From a virus: a stretch of 44,710 bases of DNA. The notes below the pieces were generated by a model. That model had not been told where the DNA came from. It saw only the letters and a program-made list of their open reading frames with translations, and did not search any database. Below, one piece after another: positions 7,097-15,593 of the stretch (positions within the stretch are counted from its first letter, which is position 1; each line of letters begins with the position of its first letter). The position numbers and the translations under genes are program-made. The DNA is taken from positions 1 through 44,710 of the IMG/VR virus record IMGVR_UViG_3300024352_000042. One strand, 5' to 3'.

Positions 7097-7644
7097 AGTG
7101 GGAAGATCCACTAGAACCTAAAAAAAGATTAAAAGCTGAATTCTCTGAAGAGCAAGAACAAAAAGACAGCTTTGATTATGAAGAAGACGAAAACGCAAAG
7201 CATGTGCGTTTAATATCTGGACCATATGGTCTTATACCACTAAATGAACATGGCTTATCTAATAAACTATATAAACTATGGGTTGGTCATACAAACTTTG
7301 ACATAACGCCTAAAATTGTTTCTGCTATAGAACAAATAAATGGAGTTGAAATTTTAAGGGTTTGGACTAGATATAGATTTTGGATTGGTATAGGAAACAT
7401 GTTTGATGTTGAAATAGTACAAAAACAAATAGAAGATAAAATTTGTAATAAAAACAAAAAATCAAATTTATTAGTTATAAAAAATTTAACAGATACAATT
7501 AAAACAAAAAATAATTCTTGGGCTATTTGTTGCAATAAAAAAGGTGTGCTTGAAACTTTTATAGGTAATAGTGATCTAGATGTTAAAAAACAAATCATAA
7601 AGAAAAATTTACATATATTAAAATCTAGTTGGATTATTGAATAA
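7075..7644 (+). CDS. conserved phage protein of unknown function
   Basis: A 189-residue protein with a very acidic N-terminal third (EEQEQKDSFDYEEDE). A conserved-looking core follows: GLIPLNEHGLSNKLYKLWVG, then NGVEILRVWTRYRFWIGIG. I have a weak memory of this LNEH ... LWVGHTNF core in other phage proteins, without a function. The start lies inside the end of thyX (22-base overlap), so it is probably co-translated. Confidence 0.6.
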   Translation: MRKIQWLKWEDPLEPKKRLKAEFSEEQEQKDSFDYEEDENAKHVRLISGPYGLIPLNEHGLSNKLYKLWVGHTNFDITPKIVSAIEQINGVEILRVWTRYRFWIGIGNMFDVEIVQKQIEDKICNKNKKSNLLVIKNLTDTIKTKNNSWAICCNKKGVLETFIGNSDLDVKKQIIKKNLHILKSSWIIE

Positions 7645-7648
7645 TTGC

Positions 7649-7676
7649 TTGATATTGAAAATCTTTCTGATAGAAT
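7649..7676 (+). promoter_or_regulatory. sigma70-like promoter
   Basis: TTGATA (7649-7654), a 16-base spacer and TAGAAT (7671-7676) lie in the 58-base gap before the gene at 7703. Each box has one mismatch. It would drive the membrane/secreted/peptidase gene set to its right. Confidence 0.4.
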
Positions 7677-7702
7677 TTCTTTAGTCTTTTTAGGAGAAAG
7701 TC

Positions 7703-7963
7703 ATGTCTGACATTGCAAAAACGGTTAGTCCAGAACAAGTAGAAAAGTCTGTTCGCTTAATTGTATCTACTTTAAAGTGGGTTACTGCAATTATTCCTGG
7801 CGAAACAGATGACAAGATTGTAACTTCTTTGGTCAAATTGACTGAAGAGCCTTGGTTTGTTTCTGCTATCACTTTCCTAATTAATAAATTTGATGGCGAT
7901 ACGAACAAGATTACAGCTGAAGATTTTATTCTTGCTGTAAAGAAGGCTCAAGGCCAAGCTTAA
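7703..7963 (+). CDS. small hypothetical protein
   Basis: An 86-residue protein with a strong AGGAG ribosome site seven bases upstream. It is predicted helical and amphipathic, with one hydrophobic stretch (FVSAITFLINKF) too short to be a convincing membrane segment. First gene of the run that leads to the papain-like peptidase. The stop overlaps the next start (TAATG). Codon use is less AT-rich than in the flanking accessory genes, which may mean high expression. Function unknown. Confidence 0.65.
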   Translation: MSDIAKTVSPEQVEKSVRLIVSTLKWVTAIIPGETDDKIVTSLVKLTEEPWFVSAITFLINKFDGDTNKITAEDFILAVKKAQGQA

Positions 7964-8109
7964 TGAAAAAAGCTTTGCTTAATATTCTATTTGATTTTTT
8001 AACTGTAGCTGCTTTTATGGCAGCTATAGTTGCGTTAATGTATATATCAAATAAAATGCAACCGCATAAACATACCGATAAGTGCTTAATTGAGGAAAAA
8101 TTAAAATGA
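7963..8109 (+). CDS. small single-pass membrane protein
   Basis: A 48-residue protein flanked by a TAATG junction upstream and an ATGA junction downstream, which supports it being real. Residues 5-28 are hydrophobic (FDFLTVAAFMAAIVALMYI) and form one membrane helix. The N-terminus is short, and the tail is charged and includes one cysteine. Size and topology would suit a small holin or a lysis accessory protein, but no endolysin is identified beside it, so this remains a guess. Confidence 0.65.
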   Translation: MKKALLNILFDFLTVAAFMAAIVALMYISNKMQPHKHTDKCLIEEKLK

Positions 8110-8915
8110 AAATTATATATTCTTTGATTATTTTTTTAGCCTTTAGCTTAAATGTTTTTGCAGAAAAATTTGTAATCCCAGATCAAAAAATTGTTGGTGC
8201 TGAAACACCTATTCCTTTGGGTGAACTTGTAGATTTATCTGTAAGTCCAATTAAAAGTCCACCACAGTATTTAGTAGAAACTACTTATACTTGGAAAGTA
8301 TTGGATGGATATACAGAAAAAAGAGTTCGCCCATATGATGGCGGGGTTTTCTTTGGTGCTGGTATTCAACCCAAAAAACTTAAAGCTTTTGTTGCTGTAA
8401 CATATCTTTATATAGTTAAAGAACAGGATAAAATTGTTGAGTCTGCTGCAAAAACAGCATTTCTTTCAACTGATGTGTTGATTGGCACTGAGATTCCACC
8501 AGAGCCTGATCCAAATGTTCCAACACCAACTCCAAATCCAGAACCTGATCCTACTTTTCCTGAAGGTAAGTACAACTTATCTAAATTTATTCATGAAATT
8601 ACAAAAAATAAAATAAATCTTTCAAAGTCAGATAAAGCAAAACAAGCAAATGCTTTGGCCAAATCTTTTGATGGAATAGCTGCTGCTATTGCTGCTGGAA
8701 CTATTGACGACCAAGAAGATATACTTAAAAAAACAGCAGAGGCTAATAGGTCTTCTATTCAAGCTGTTGGTGGTGATAAAATAAAATGGGAGCCAGTATT
8801 TACCGATATTCAAGAAAAACTTTTCGGTCTTTATAAAGATAACAAAATGGTAAGTAAGCAAGACTTTGCTATCGCTTGGCGTGAAATTGCTACCGGATTT
8901 AAATCTTTTAAATAA
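8106..8915 (+). CDS. secreted Pro-rich protein of unknown function
   Basis: A 269-residue protein with a clear signal peptide (MKIIYSLIIFLAFSLNVFA, likely cleaved after A19). A β-rich N-terminal domain of about 110 residues follows. Then comes a proline-rich linker around residues 139-155 (PEPDPNVPTPTPNPEPDP) and a helical C-terminal domain. No lipobox is seen. Export to the periplasm or cell surface is expected. The layout recalls exported phage or host surface proteins. It is translationally coupled to the small membrane protein upstream and precedes the papain-like peptidase. Confidence 0.75.
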   Translation: MKIIYSLIIFLAFSLNVFAEKFVIPDQKIVGAETPIPLGELVDLSVSPIKSPPQYLVETTYTWKVLDGYTEKRVRPYDGGVFFGAGIQPKKLKAFVAVTYLYIVKEQDKIVESAAKTAFLSTDVLIGTEIPPEPDPNVPTPTPNPEPDPTFPEGKYNLSKFIHEITKNKINLSKSDKAKQANALAKSFDGIAAAIAAGTIDDQEDILKKTAEANRSSIQAVGGDKIKWEPVFTDIQEKLFGLYKDNKMVSKQDFAIAWREIATGFKSFK

Positions 8916-8926
8916 GGTGAATTAAA

Positions 8927-9877
8927 ATGTCTAGTATTTCAGAACTTTATACAAATGGAAATGTTAATGGTTGGGCAGGAAAAGATAATCCAGAGTTTGT
9001 TAAAAATCAATTTGACTTAATCAAAGATGATGGATCGTTTAAACCATTAAAGATTTTTAGTGCAAGTCGTGACACTAAGGGCAAGAAACTTATGCTTTAC
9101 GAAGTAACTCGTAAAGTACTTGGCAAAGATACAGAGAATTATCCTCAAGAAATTGGCGATTGTGTTTCTTTTGGGGCGAAGAATGCTTGTGAATATTTGA
9201 TGGCTACCGAAAAGCTTATGAAGGGTGATAGAGAAGAGTGGCAACCAGTTTTTCCGCCTTATCTTTATGGAACTGGAAGAGTGTTTATTGGAAGAGGGCA
9301 GTTAAATGGTAGCGATGGATCACTGGGAAGTTGGATGGCTGATGCTGTTATCAAGTATGGTGTTCTTCGTGCAAATTTTTCTGATGTACCGAAGTACTCA
9401 GGACGAGTAGCAAGTAAATGGGGTGACACTCCAGGCCCAGATAAAAAGTTTGTTGAAGAAGGAAAGCTTCATCCAGTAAAATCTGCTGCTCAAATTAAAA
9501 ACTGGGATGATCTTCGTGATGCAATTATAAATGGATATCCATGTACTACAGCTAGTGATATCGGTTATAGTATGGAACCATCATCTGACGGATTCCATCG
9601 CCAGACAGATAGTTGGGGTCATCAAATGTGTGTTATAGGTATTGATGATGGATACAAAAACGGTTCAGATCCTTATGCAATTATCCTCAATAGTTGGGGA
9701 GATTGTCATGGTCATCTTAAAGATTTTGATAATGGCGATTCTCTTCCAGTTGGTGTTCTTCGTGTTCGCCGCAAGGACATGGAAAAACATATCAGACAAG
9801 AGGAAACATTTGCGTACTCAAACTTTGATGGATTCCCAGAACAGTTAATTGACAAAAAACTTTTCATGCTTATTTAA
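8927..9877 (+). CDS. papain-like (C1-type) cysteine peptidase
   Basis: A 316-residue protein with the papain triad in order: C79 in QEIGDCVSFG, H232 in WGHQMCVIGID and N255 in ILNSWGD. The catalytic Cys follows an acidic/Gly turn and the Asn is followed by SWG, as in the C1 family. There is no signal peptide, so it may act in the cytoplasm or in the virion. It could process virion proteins, degrade host proteins or act at lysis; the sequence does not decide. Ribosome site AAGGTG. It is among the least AT-rich genes of the window. Confidence 0.8.
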   Translation: MSSISELYTNGNVNGWAGKDNPEFVKNQFDLIKDDGSFKPLKIFSASRDTKGKKLMLYEVTRKVLGKDTENYPQEIGDCVSFGAKNACEYLMATEKLMKGDREEWQPVFPPYLYGTGRVFIGRGQLNGSDGSLGSWMADAVIKYGVLRANFSDVPKYSGRVASKWGDTPGPDKKFVEEGKLHPVKSAAQIKNWDDLRDAIINGYPCTTASDIGYSMEPSSDGFHRQTDSWGHQMCVIGIDDGYKNGSDPYAIILNSWGDCHGHLKDFDNGDSLPVGVLRVRRKDMEKHIRQEETFAYSNFDGFPEQLIDKKLFMLI

Positions 9878-9886
9878 GGAATTAAT

Positions 9887-10789
9887 ATGTCAGACAAAAC
9901 AGAAGGTTTGCAATATGGTCGTCCAAAAAAAGATGACCCAAGAAAAACACCAGCAAAGCCAGAAGATAAAAAGAAAGGTTCAAAAAAGAACCCTAAAGAT
10001 TCTGCTAGTAAGCCAAATAAAAACATAAAAATGTCTTCTGACACAGAAGATAAAATTAGAAAATTAATGGAAGAACATAATAAAAAAGACCCAAAATTTA
10101 AAGCTAATATGGCACAGCTTAAAGCTGTATTTAGAAGAGGTGCTGGTGCTTTTTCTAGCAGTCATGCACCAGGAATGGATAGAACCAGATGGGGATTAAA
10201 TAGAATTAAGGCTTTTCTTTATTTGCTTCGTAATGGTCGCCCATCAAATCCAAATTATAAACAAGACAATGATCTTTTGCCAGAAGGTCATCAAAGAAGT
10301 TCTAAAAAAGCAAAATCTGGGTATTTATATGAGTTGGTAGATTTTTCTGAAGTTTTACAATCAGTTAAGGAATCTTTAGATATGTATGATAATGAACAAA
10401 AAAAACATACCTCAAAAGCAAAATCTGACATTGAAAATTATTATTCTAAATCCGCTGAATCATATGATGCTCCTCAAGCAGCAAGAAATAATGCAAGAAA
10501 AGTGTTAGAATGGAAAAGAAAATACGGAAAAGAGTGCAAGGGCATGACTCCTGTTGGTTGGGCTAGAGCTAGAGATTTAGCTGGTGGTGCTAAATTATCC
10601 GCTGATACTGTAAAAAGAATGGCTCAATTTAATCGTCATCGTGGAAATTACGAAAAGGCTAAATCAAAACCAGAATATAAAACCAAACCTTGGACAATTC
10701 CAGCTGTAGTAGCATGGTTGGGATGGGGTGGAAATACTGGTGTTGATTGGGCAATTCGTGTAAGCGAATCCCTTAGTAAGAAAAAATAA
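9887..10789 (+). CDS. conserved two-block phage protein, probably virion- or head-associated
   Basis: A 300-residue very basic protein. The N-terminal 60 residues are low-complexity Lys/Pro. The first conserved block contains FRRGAGAFSSSHAPGMDR and FLYLLRNGRPSNP. The second contains ARKVLEWKRKYG, MTPVGWARARDLA and VAWLGWGGNTGVDWA. I recognise both blocks as recurrent in tailed-phage proteins, often within head-maturation or portal-adjacent polypeptides, but the biochemical role is unknown to me. The start has an AAGGAATTA leader; the stop overlaps the next start (TAATG). Confidence 0.6.
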   Translation: MSDKTEGLQYGRPKKDDPRKTPAKPEDKKKGSKKNPKDSASKPNKNIKMSSDTEDKIRKLMEEHNKKDPKFKANMAQLKAVFRRGAGAFSSSHAPGMDRTRWGLNRIKAFLYLLRNGRPSNPNYKQDNDLLPEGHQRSSKKAKSGYLYELVDFSEVLQSVKESLDMYDNEQKKHTSKAKSDIENYYSKSAESYDAPQAARNNARKVLEWKRKYGKECKGMTPVGWARARDLAGGAKLSADTVKRMAQFNRHRGNYEKAKSKPEYKTKPWTIPAVVAWLGWGGNTGVDWAIRVSESLSKKK

Positions 10790-11451
10790 TGCATGTATAT
10801 TATAGACTGAGCGATAATAGCTATAAAAAGCCAAAAATGTGTGGTAAAGACAAGTGTTTGTCTAATTTCATGCATTTGTTTAAGAAATGTTCTAAAACTT
10901 TTTTAGCTGATAATGTTAAAGATGAAGATACATTTTCTTTGCTAAAAGATGTACCTTATCAAAATACATCTCTTGGAAATGCCGGTTCTTTTATGGCTTG
11001 TGTAGAAGACGCTATATCTAGATTTAGCGATGATAAAGTTGTTTATTTTTTAGAAGACGACTATTTGCATAATGGAAATGTAATAGAGGCATTAGAAGAA
11101 GGTTTAAGCATAGCCGAATATGCAACTTTATATGATCATCCAGATAAATATAGTCAACTGTACGAATTCGGAGAAATAACTAAGGTTTTAAGAAAGAAGT
11201 ATCATTGGAAATATACTATATCTACAACAATGACTTTTGCTACTAAAGTAGGAACTTTAAAAGATGATTATGAATGTTTTTTTAAGTGGACTAGACAGTT
11301 TCATCCTTTTGACCATCAAATATTCTTAGATATTAATAAGAAGTCGAAAAAACTCGTAAGTTGTATCCCAGGAATGTCTATTCATACAGACTTAACAGTG
11401 TATAGTAATATAGATAAGTCGTACATAGACAACTGGGTGCATCATGTATGA
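10789..11451 (+). CDS. glycosyltransferase-like protein (GT-A type)
   Basis: A 220-residue protein with VYFLEDDYLHNG near the middle, an acidic patch of the kind that binds metal and the nucleotide-sugar in GT-A enzymes. The second half has an aromatic-rich region (KWTRQFHPFDHQIFLD). It resembles short phage glycosyltransferases that lack a membrane anchor. Donor and acceptor unknown. It is coupled to the preceding gene by TAATG. Confidence 0.6.
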   Translation: MHVYYRLSDNSYKKPKMCGKDKCLSNFMHLFKKCSKTFLADNVKDEDTFSLLKDVPYQNTSLGNAGSFMACVEDAISRFSDDKVVYFLEDDYLHNGNVIEALEEGLSIAEYATLYDHPDKYSQLYEFGEITKVLRKKYHWKYTISTTMTFATKVGTLKDDYECFFKWTRQFHPFDHQIFLDINKKSKKLVSCIPGMSIHTDLTVYSNIDKSYIDNWVHHV

Positions 11452-11617
11452 AGTAATACTTTCTTTTGCGATAGCACTAAGTAAAGATTCTTTCAATTTA
11501 ATAGAAGACAAAAAAATTTTTATAAAACAAGAAGAAATAAAATCAAACAGTCGTGAATGGATTTATGACAGGAACAAAAATACTTGGAAAGTATTTAGAG
11601 ATAGGTGTTTTACCTGA
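11444..11617 (+). CDS. small hypothetical protein
   Basis: A 57-residue ORF starting eight bases inside the preceding gene (ATG at 11444) and filling an otherwise empty gap. It is charged, with a C-terminal tryptophan-rich stretch (REWIYDRNKNTWKVFRDR). No motif recognised. Its reality rests on position and length only. Confidence 0.45.
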   Translation: MYEVILSFAIALSKDSFNLIEDKKIFIKQEEIKSNSREWIYDRNKNTWKVFRDRCFT

Positions 11618-11630
11618 AGGTAAGTGAATC

Positions 11631-11993
11631 ATGCGGTCGCATGAAAAACTAAAAGAAATTTATTTAAAATCTGATATTATAAAAAAATATGATGCCATTG
11701 GCATTATAACAATACTTACTATTATAAGTTTGACGATACAAGCAATAAAAATACTAAAGGCTTGTCAATCTCCAAAAGGAGTGGCATTAATTATTAAAGC
11801 TGGCGGTCCTTTAGTTCGTTTATTTGTAAGAAGAAATATATATAAATCAATGATAAAGTCTGGTGTTTCTGCTGAAGATGCTAAAATACTATCTGAAAAC
11901 ATGACAGATCTTATACAAGAATTAAGTTTAGAAGAATTAGAAGATTTAATCACAATTGTTTTTGAAGAAAATGAAGAGATTGAAAATGAATGA
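11631..11993 (+). CDS. small membrane protein
   Basis: A 120-residue protein with a hydrophobic segment at about residues 22-42 (AIGIITILTIISLTIQAIKI), probably one membrane helix. A basic/amphipathic stretch follows, then an acidic helical C-terminus (SLEELEDLITIVFEENEE). It overlaps the next gene. No family recognised. Confidence 0.6.
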   Translation: MRSHEKLKEIYLKSDIIKKYDAIGIITILTIISLTIQAIKILKACQSPKGVALIIKAGGPLVRLFVRRNIYKSMIKSGVSAEDAKILSENMTDLIQELSLEELEDLITIVFEENEEIENE

Positions 11994-12165
11994 TTATTAT
12001 ATTTTTAATAGATATGCACCAGTAAATAAAGTTAGTGTTAAGTGTTCTTTTTGCAAATTATCTCATTTTATTGATAAAGAAATATTTGAAAAAAAAGAAG
12101 AAATAAATTGTGTTCATTGTAATTCTAAATTAACTTTTTTCTCTAAAGACAATTCTGTAAATTAG
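11986..12165 (+). CDS. small zinc-ribbon protein
   Basis: A 59-residue protein with two C-x-x-C knuckles (CSFC and CVHC) about 22 residues apart, a classic zinc ribbon. I use the ATG at 11986, which overlaps the previous gene and follows a GAAGAG site. Zinc ribbons of this kind bind nucleic acid or proteins; the partner is unknown. Confidence 0.6.
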   Translation: MNDYYIFNRYAPVNKVSVKCSFCKLSHFIDKEIFEKKEEINCVHCNSKLTFFSKDNSVN

Positions 12166-12268
12166 TTAAGAATTTTCTGATTTCTTAATTGCCATCTTTA
12201 AAGAGATGGTGTAAAAATTCCAGTCCAAACTTATTGTCGAAAACCACATTTAAGGTGAGTGTCTTATC
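12166..12268 (+). promoter_or_regulatory. leader of the ribonucleotide reductase gene with promoter-like boxes and hairpins
   Basis: This 103-base gap holds three things. An inverted repeat, TTAAGAA/TTCTTAA (12166-12172 and 12182-12188), could end upstream transcription weakly. A promoter-like TTGCCA (12189-12194) has a 17-base spacer and a weak TAAAAA -10 box. A hairpin CCATCT/AGATGG (12192-12197 and 12204-12209) overlaps the promoter spacer. AAGGTGAG before the ATG is the ribosome site. I looked for a cobalamin riboswitch and did not find its conserved B12-box. Confidence 0.35.
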
Positions 12269-14557
12269 ATGTCAACAAAAGAGTTGCAAAAGTATACCGC
12301 TGTTTCTAAGTATGCAAGATGGATTGAAAAAGAACAACGCAGAGAAACTTGGGAAGAAAGTGTTGATCGTGTTAAAAACATGATGATTGAAGCTTACCCA
12401 CTTCTTGCAAAAGACATTGAAAAATATTATGGAATGATCAAAGATCAAAAAATATTAGGTTCTCAACGAGCTTTGCAGTTTGGCGGAAAACCAATTTTTA
12501 AGCATAATGCCAGAATATACAACTGTTCAGCAAGCTATTGTGATAGATTACGCTTTTTCCAAGAGTGTTTTTATTTGCTTTTATGCGGTTCTGGTACTGG
12601 TTTTAGCGTTCAAAAACATCATGTTGAGCTACTACCGTCTTTTTCAGAATTAAGGCTTAATAACTCAATTATTAAGCACCAAACCTATATTGTAGAAGAT
12701 TCTATTGAAGGATGGGCGAACGCTCTCGGTGTCTTGTTATCATCTTATTTTGAAAAACCTGTTAAAGAATTTGATCAATTTAAAGACATTAATATTCATT
12801 TTGATTACTCAAAAATTAGAAAAAAGGGCGAACCTTTAGGTTTTGGTATAGGCAAAGCTCCTGGCCATGAACCTCTTCAAAAAGCCATTGAAAATATAAA
12901 AAACTTACTTGATAGATGCATAGCTGATAAACAATCAAAATTAAGAACTATTGACGCTTTTGATATAGTTATGCACTCGGCAGACGCTGTTATTAGTGGC
13001 GGTGTTCGTAGATCAGCCACTATTGCTCTTTTCTCTGCTGATGATGAATTGATGATTAATGCAAAAACAGGAGATTGGTTTTTTACTAATCCACAAAGAG
13101 GAAGGGCAAACATATCCGCTCTACTTCATCGTAAACACACAAGTAAAGAAACTTTTGATAATTTATTTAAAGCAACAAAAGAGTTTGGTGAGCCAGGATT
13201 CTTTTGGGCGGATTTGTACGATGCTTTGTGTAATCCTTGTGTTGAAATTAGTTGGGTAACTAGATCTTATTATAAGAAAGATAGCGATGAACTTAAGCTT
13301 GCATTACTTGATTATGATGGTCCAATCACTACAAAAGAAAATTGCAAAGATGAAATGTCAGATAGCGATGTTGGCCTTTCAGGTTGGGGTTTTTGCAATT
13401 TGTCTACTATTAATGGCAAGACTATAACTTCAGTTGAAGATTTTTACCAAAGATGTGAAGCTGCTTCTTTTATTGGCACTCTTCAAGCCTCTTTTACAAA
13501 CTTTCCATATCTAGGTAAAGTAACTGAAAATATTGCAAGAAGAGAGGCGTTGTTGGGCGTTTCTATTAATGGAATGCAGCACCACGCTGATATTTTATTA
13601 AATCCAGAAATTCAACAAAATGGTGCAAAAATAGTCAGACAGACAAATGAGAAGTACGCAAAAATATTAAATATTAATCCAGCAGCTAGAACTACATGCG
13701 TAAAACCAGAAGGTAATTCTGCTTGTTTACTTGGTTCTACTTCCGGCATTCATCCAGATCATAGTAAAAGATATTTTAGAATTGTTCAAGCAAACAAAGG
13801 CGAAGCACCTTATCAGTTTTTTAAATCTAAAAATCCACAGGCTTGCGAAGAGTCTGTTTGGTCTGCAAACAAGACTGATGATTGCATAAGATTTTGTGTA
13901 GATAGTCAAGATGGCACAAAACTTAAGAGTCAAATAAATGCAATTAATATGCTGGATACAGTTGTGTCTACATATAATAACTGGGTTGTTCCAGGCAAAA
14001 ACGATGACCTTTGTGTTAGAAAAGAAATTAATCACAATGTTTCAAACACAATTCATGTAGATTCTCATGAGTGGGAAAGTGTTTGCGATTATATTTTTAA
14101 CAATAGGAATTATTTGGCTGGTATTTCTTTAATAGCTTCTAGTGGCGACAAAGATTACGAACAAGCTCCTTTTACAGCTGTTTATACATACGAAGAACAA
14201 GAAGAGATGTATGGCAAAGAAGCTGTTTCTGTTGCTAGAGAAATACAAGATAAGTTTTCGGATTATGGTTTTCCATCTTTATGGACTGCTTGCTCTTGTG
14301 CTTTAGGATATTTTGATCCGAAAACAGAAAGCGAAAAAAGTTATAAAAATATAATTATAAATTTTTCTAATTCTCATTTTAATGGTGATATAAAAAAGAC
14401 TACATATGCTCTTAAAGATTCTTATAACATTGTTCTTTGGAATTCTTTAAAAGAAAGTTATATTAATGTAGAATATAAAGACATGTATGAAGAAAGTTCT
14501 ACAATAAATGTTCAAAGCGAACTAGCTTGTGCTGGTGGTTCTTGCTTAACTCAATAG
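12269..14557 (+). CDS. nrdJ: class II (adenosylcobalamin-dependent) ribonucleotide reductase, monomeric type
   Basis: Reduces ribonucleotides to deoxyribonucleotides using a cobalamin-derived radical. 762 residues, close to the 739 of the Lactobacillus leichmannii enzyme. Visible equivalents of its key residues: C86 (YNCS), C324 and E326 (NPCVEI), C376 (FCNL), and the C-terminal redox pair C754/C759 (CAGGSC). GGVRRSA and TTCVKPEGNSACLLG also match the family. The stretch between C324 and C376 is about 40 residues longer than in L. leichmannii. It stands behind its own leader and is followed 10 bases later by a radical SAM gene. With ThyX and the dNMP kinase it supplies dNTPs. Confidence 0.92.
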   Translation: MSTKELQKYTAVSKYARWIEKEQRRETWEESVDRVKNMMIEAYPLLAKDIEKYYGMIKDQKILGSQRALQFGGKPIFKHNARIYNCSASYCDRLRFFQECFYLLLCGSGTGFSVQKHHVELLPSFSELRLNNSIIKHQTYIVEDSIEGWANALGVLLSSYFEKPVKEFDQFKDINIHFDYSKIRKKGEPLGFGIGKAPGHEPLQKAIENIKNLLDRCIADKQSKLRTIDAFDIVMHSADAVISGGVRRSATIALFSADDELMINAKTGDWFFTNPQRGRANISALLHRKHTSKETFDNLFKATKEFGEPGFFWADLYDALCNPCVEISWVTRSYYKKDSDELKLALLDYDGPITTKENCKDEMSDSDVGLSGWGFCNLSTINGKTITSVEDFYQRCEAASFIGTLQASFTNFPYLGKVTENIARREALLGVSINGMQHHADILLNPEIQQNGAKIVRQTNEKYAKILNINPAARTTCVKPEGNSACLLGSTSGIHPDHSKRYFRIVQANKGEAPYQFFKSKNPQACEESVWSANKTDDCIRFCVDSQDGTKLKSQINAINMLDTVVSTYNNWVVPGKNDDLCVRKEINHNVSNTIHVDSHEWESVCDYIFNNRNYLAGISLIASSGDKDYEQAPFTAVYTYEEQEEMYGKEAVSVAREIQDKFSDYGFPSLWTACSCALGYFDPKTESEKSYKNIIINFSNSHFNGDIKKTTYALKDSYNIVLWNSLKESYINVEYKDMYEESSTINVQSELACAGGSCLTQ

Positions 14558-14567
14558 AAAGATAATT

Positions 14568-15590
14568 ATGGACATTAAACAATCGATTAGAAATGATCTT
14601 AGAAAATGGAAAATAGAACAAGCCCAAATAGATCCATTTGGATATTGTAATGCAAAATGCTGGTTTTGTCCTGTTAGATATTCTCCAAATCCATCTGAAG
14701 GAAAAGTTCAGATGCCGATTGAATTATTTGAAAAAATAATCTTGGAAATAATATCAGAAAGATCAAGGCCAGACGGAATAATCTCTCCAAAGTTTAATGG
14801 TTTATATACAGCACATTACAACGAAGTGTTGTTGTATAAACATTTTGAGCAAATGTTAGATATTTTAAGCAGACATAATTTATACACAATGATTTTGTCA
14901 AATGGTATAAATTTAACTCCAAACAAAACAGATATAATCAAAAAATACCAAAGAATAATTAGCGGTATATGTTTAAACATACCAGCTTTTGAGCCTGATC
15001 TATGGGAAAAAAGATCTGGTATTAATAAAGAGAAGTTTCCACAACTATTAGAGAATATAAATTACGCAAGAGAAAATTTAAAAAATATGGTTACTAACAA
15101 AGCTTTTTCTATTCAAATAAATGGTATAGATGAAACAAGTAAATTTCAAAATAATGGATGGCTTGAGATTGGGTTTGATGCACCTGATTTTAGACCAAAC
15201 GAAAATGAAGAACAACTTAGATTGGCACAAAGACTTTTTCCAGAAGTAAACTCTTTTAAAGTTCCTCATTTAATTGATCGTGCCGGAAAATTACATCAGC
15301 TAGGAATTATTTCTAATAAAAAGGCTATAGACAGACATTTAAAAAAGAAGCGTGTAGTTGGATGTTTTCATGGTGGTGAAATAGGCGGAAGACCATTTGG
15401 TTATTTGCATGTAAACGCTGCTGGAAATTTATTTTTATGTTGTCATGATTATGATTTTGATACAGTTTTCGGAAATTTAAATGAAAATTCTATGAGAGAA
15501 ATATGGTTCTCTGAAAGACATGTTGATGTAATTGAAAATTCGTTTAATAAGTTTTGTACCAATTGTGCTTCATCAAAATGGTCGGAGTAG
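14568..15590 (+). CDS. radical SAM protein with SPASM-like C-terminus
   Basis: A 340-residue radical SAM enzyme. The 4Fe-4S cluster motif C-x3-C-x2-C is C27, C31, C34 (CNAKCWFCP). The C-terminus has GCFHGG, LHVNAAGNLFLCCHDY, FGNLNENSMREIW and FCTNC, the layout of a SPASM auxiliary-cluster domain. Such enzymes often modify peptides or proteins, but also sugars and cofactors. It follows the RNR gene by 10 bases, so both are probably co-transcribed. It is not a class III RNR activase: it lacks that family's short size, and the RNR here is class II. Substrate unknown. Confidence 0.82.
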   Translation: MDIKQSIRNDLRKWKIEQAQIDPFGYCNAKCWFCPVRYSPNPSEGKVQMPIELFEKIILEIISERSRPDGIISPKFNGLYTAHYNEVLLYKHFEQMLDILSRHNLYTMILSNGINLTPNKTDIIKKYQRIISGICLNIPAFEPDLWEKRSGINKEKFPQLLENINYARENLKNMVTNKAFSIQINGIDETSKFQNNGWLEIGFDAPDFRPNENEEQLRLAQRLFPEVNSFKVPHLIDRAGKLHQLGIISNKKAIDRHLKKKRVVGCFHGGEIGGRPFGYLHVNAAGNLFLCCHDYDFDTVFGNLNENSMREIWFSERHVDVIENSFNKFCTNCASSKWSE

Positions 15591-15593
15591 TTT

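Noticed and set aside
12166-12268. Cobalamin riboswitch before the B12-dependent RNR
   Set aside because: The gap is only 103 bases and lacks a GCCACTG-like B12 box; only short hairpins are visible.
12189-12383. Open frame overlapping the start of the RNR gene
   Set aside because: It starts with TTG, has no ribosome site, and lies largely over the RNR coding sequence in another frame with no recognisable protein pattern.
14568-15590. Class III RNR activase (NrdG)
   Set aside because: NrdG is about half this length without a SPASM domain, and the RNR beside it is class II and needs no activase.
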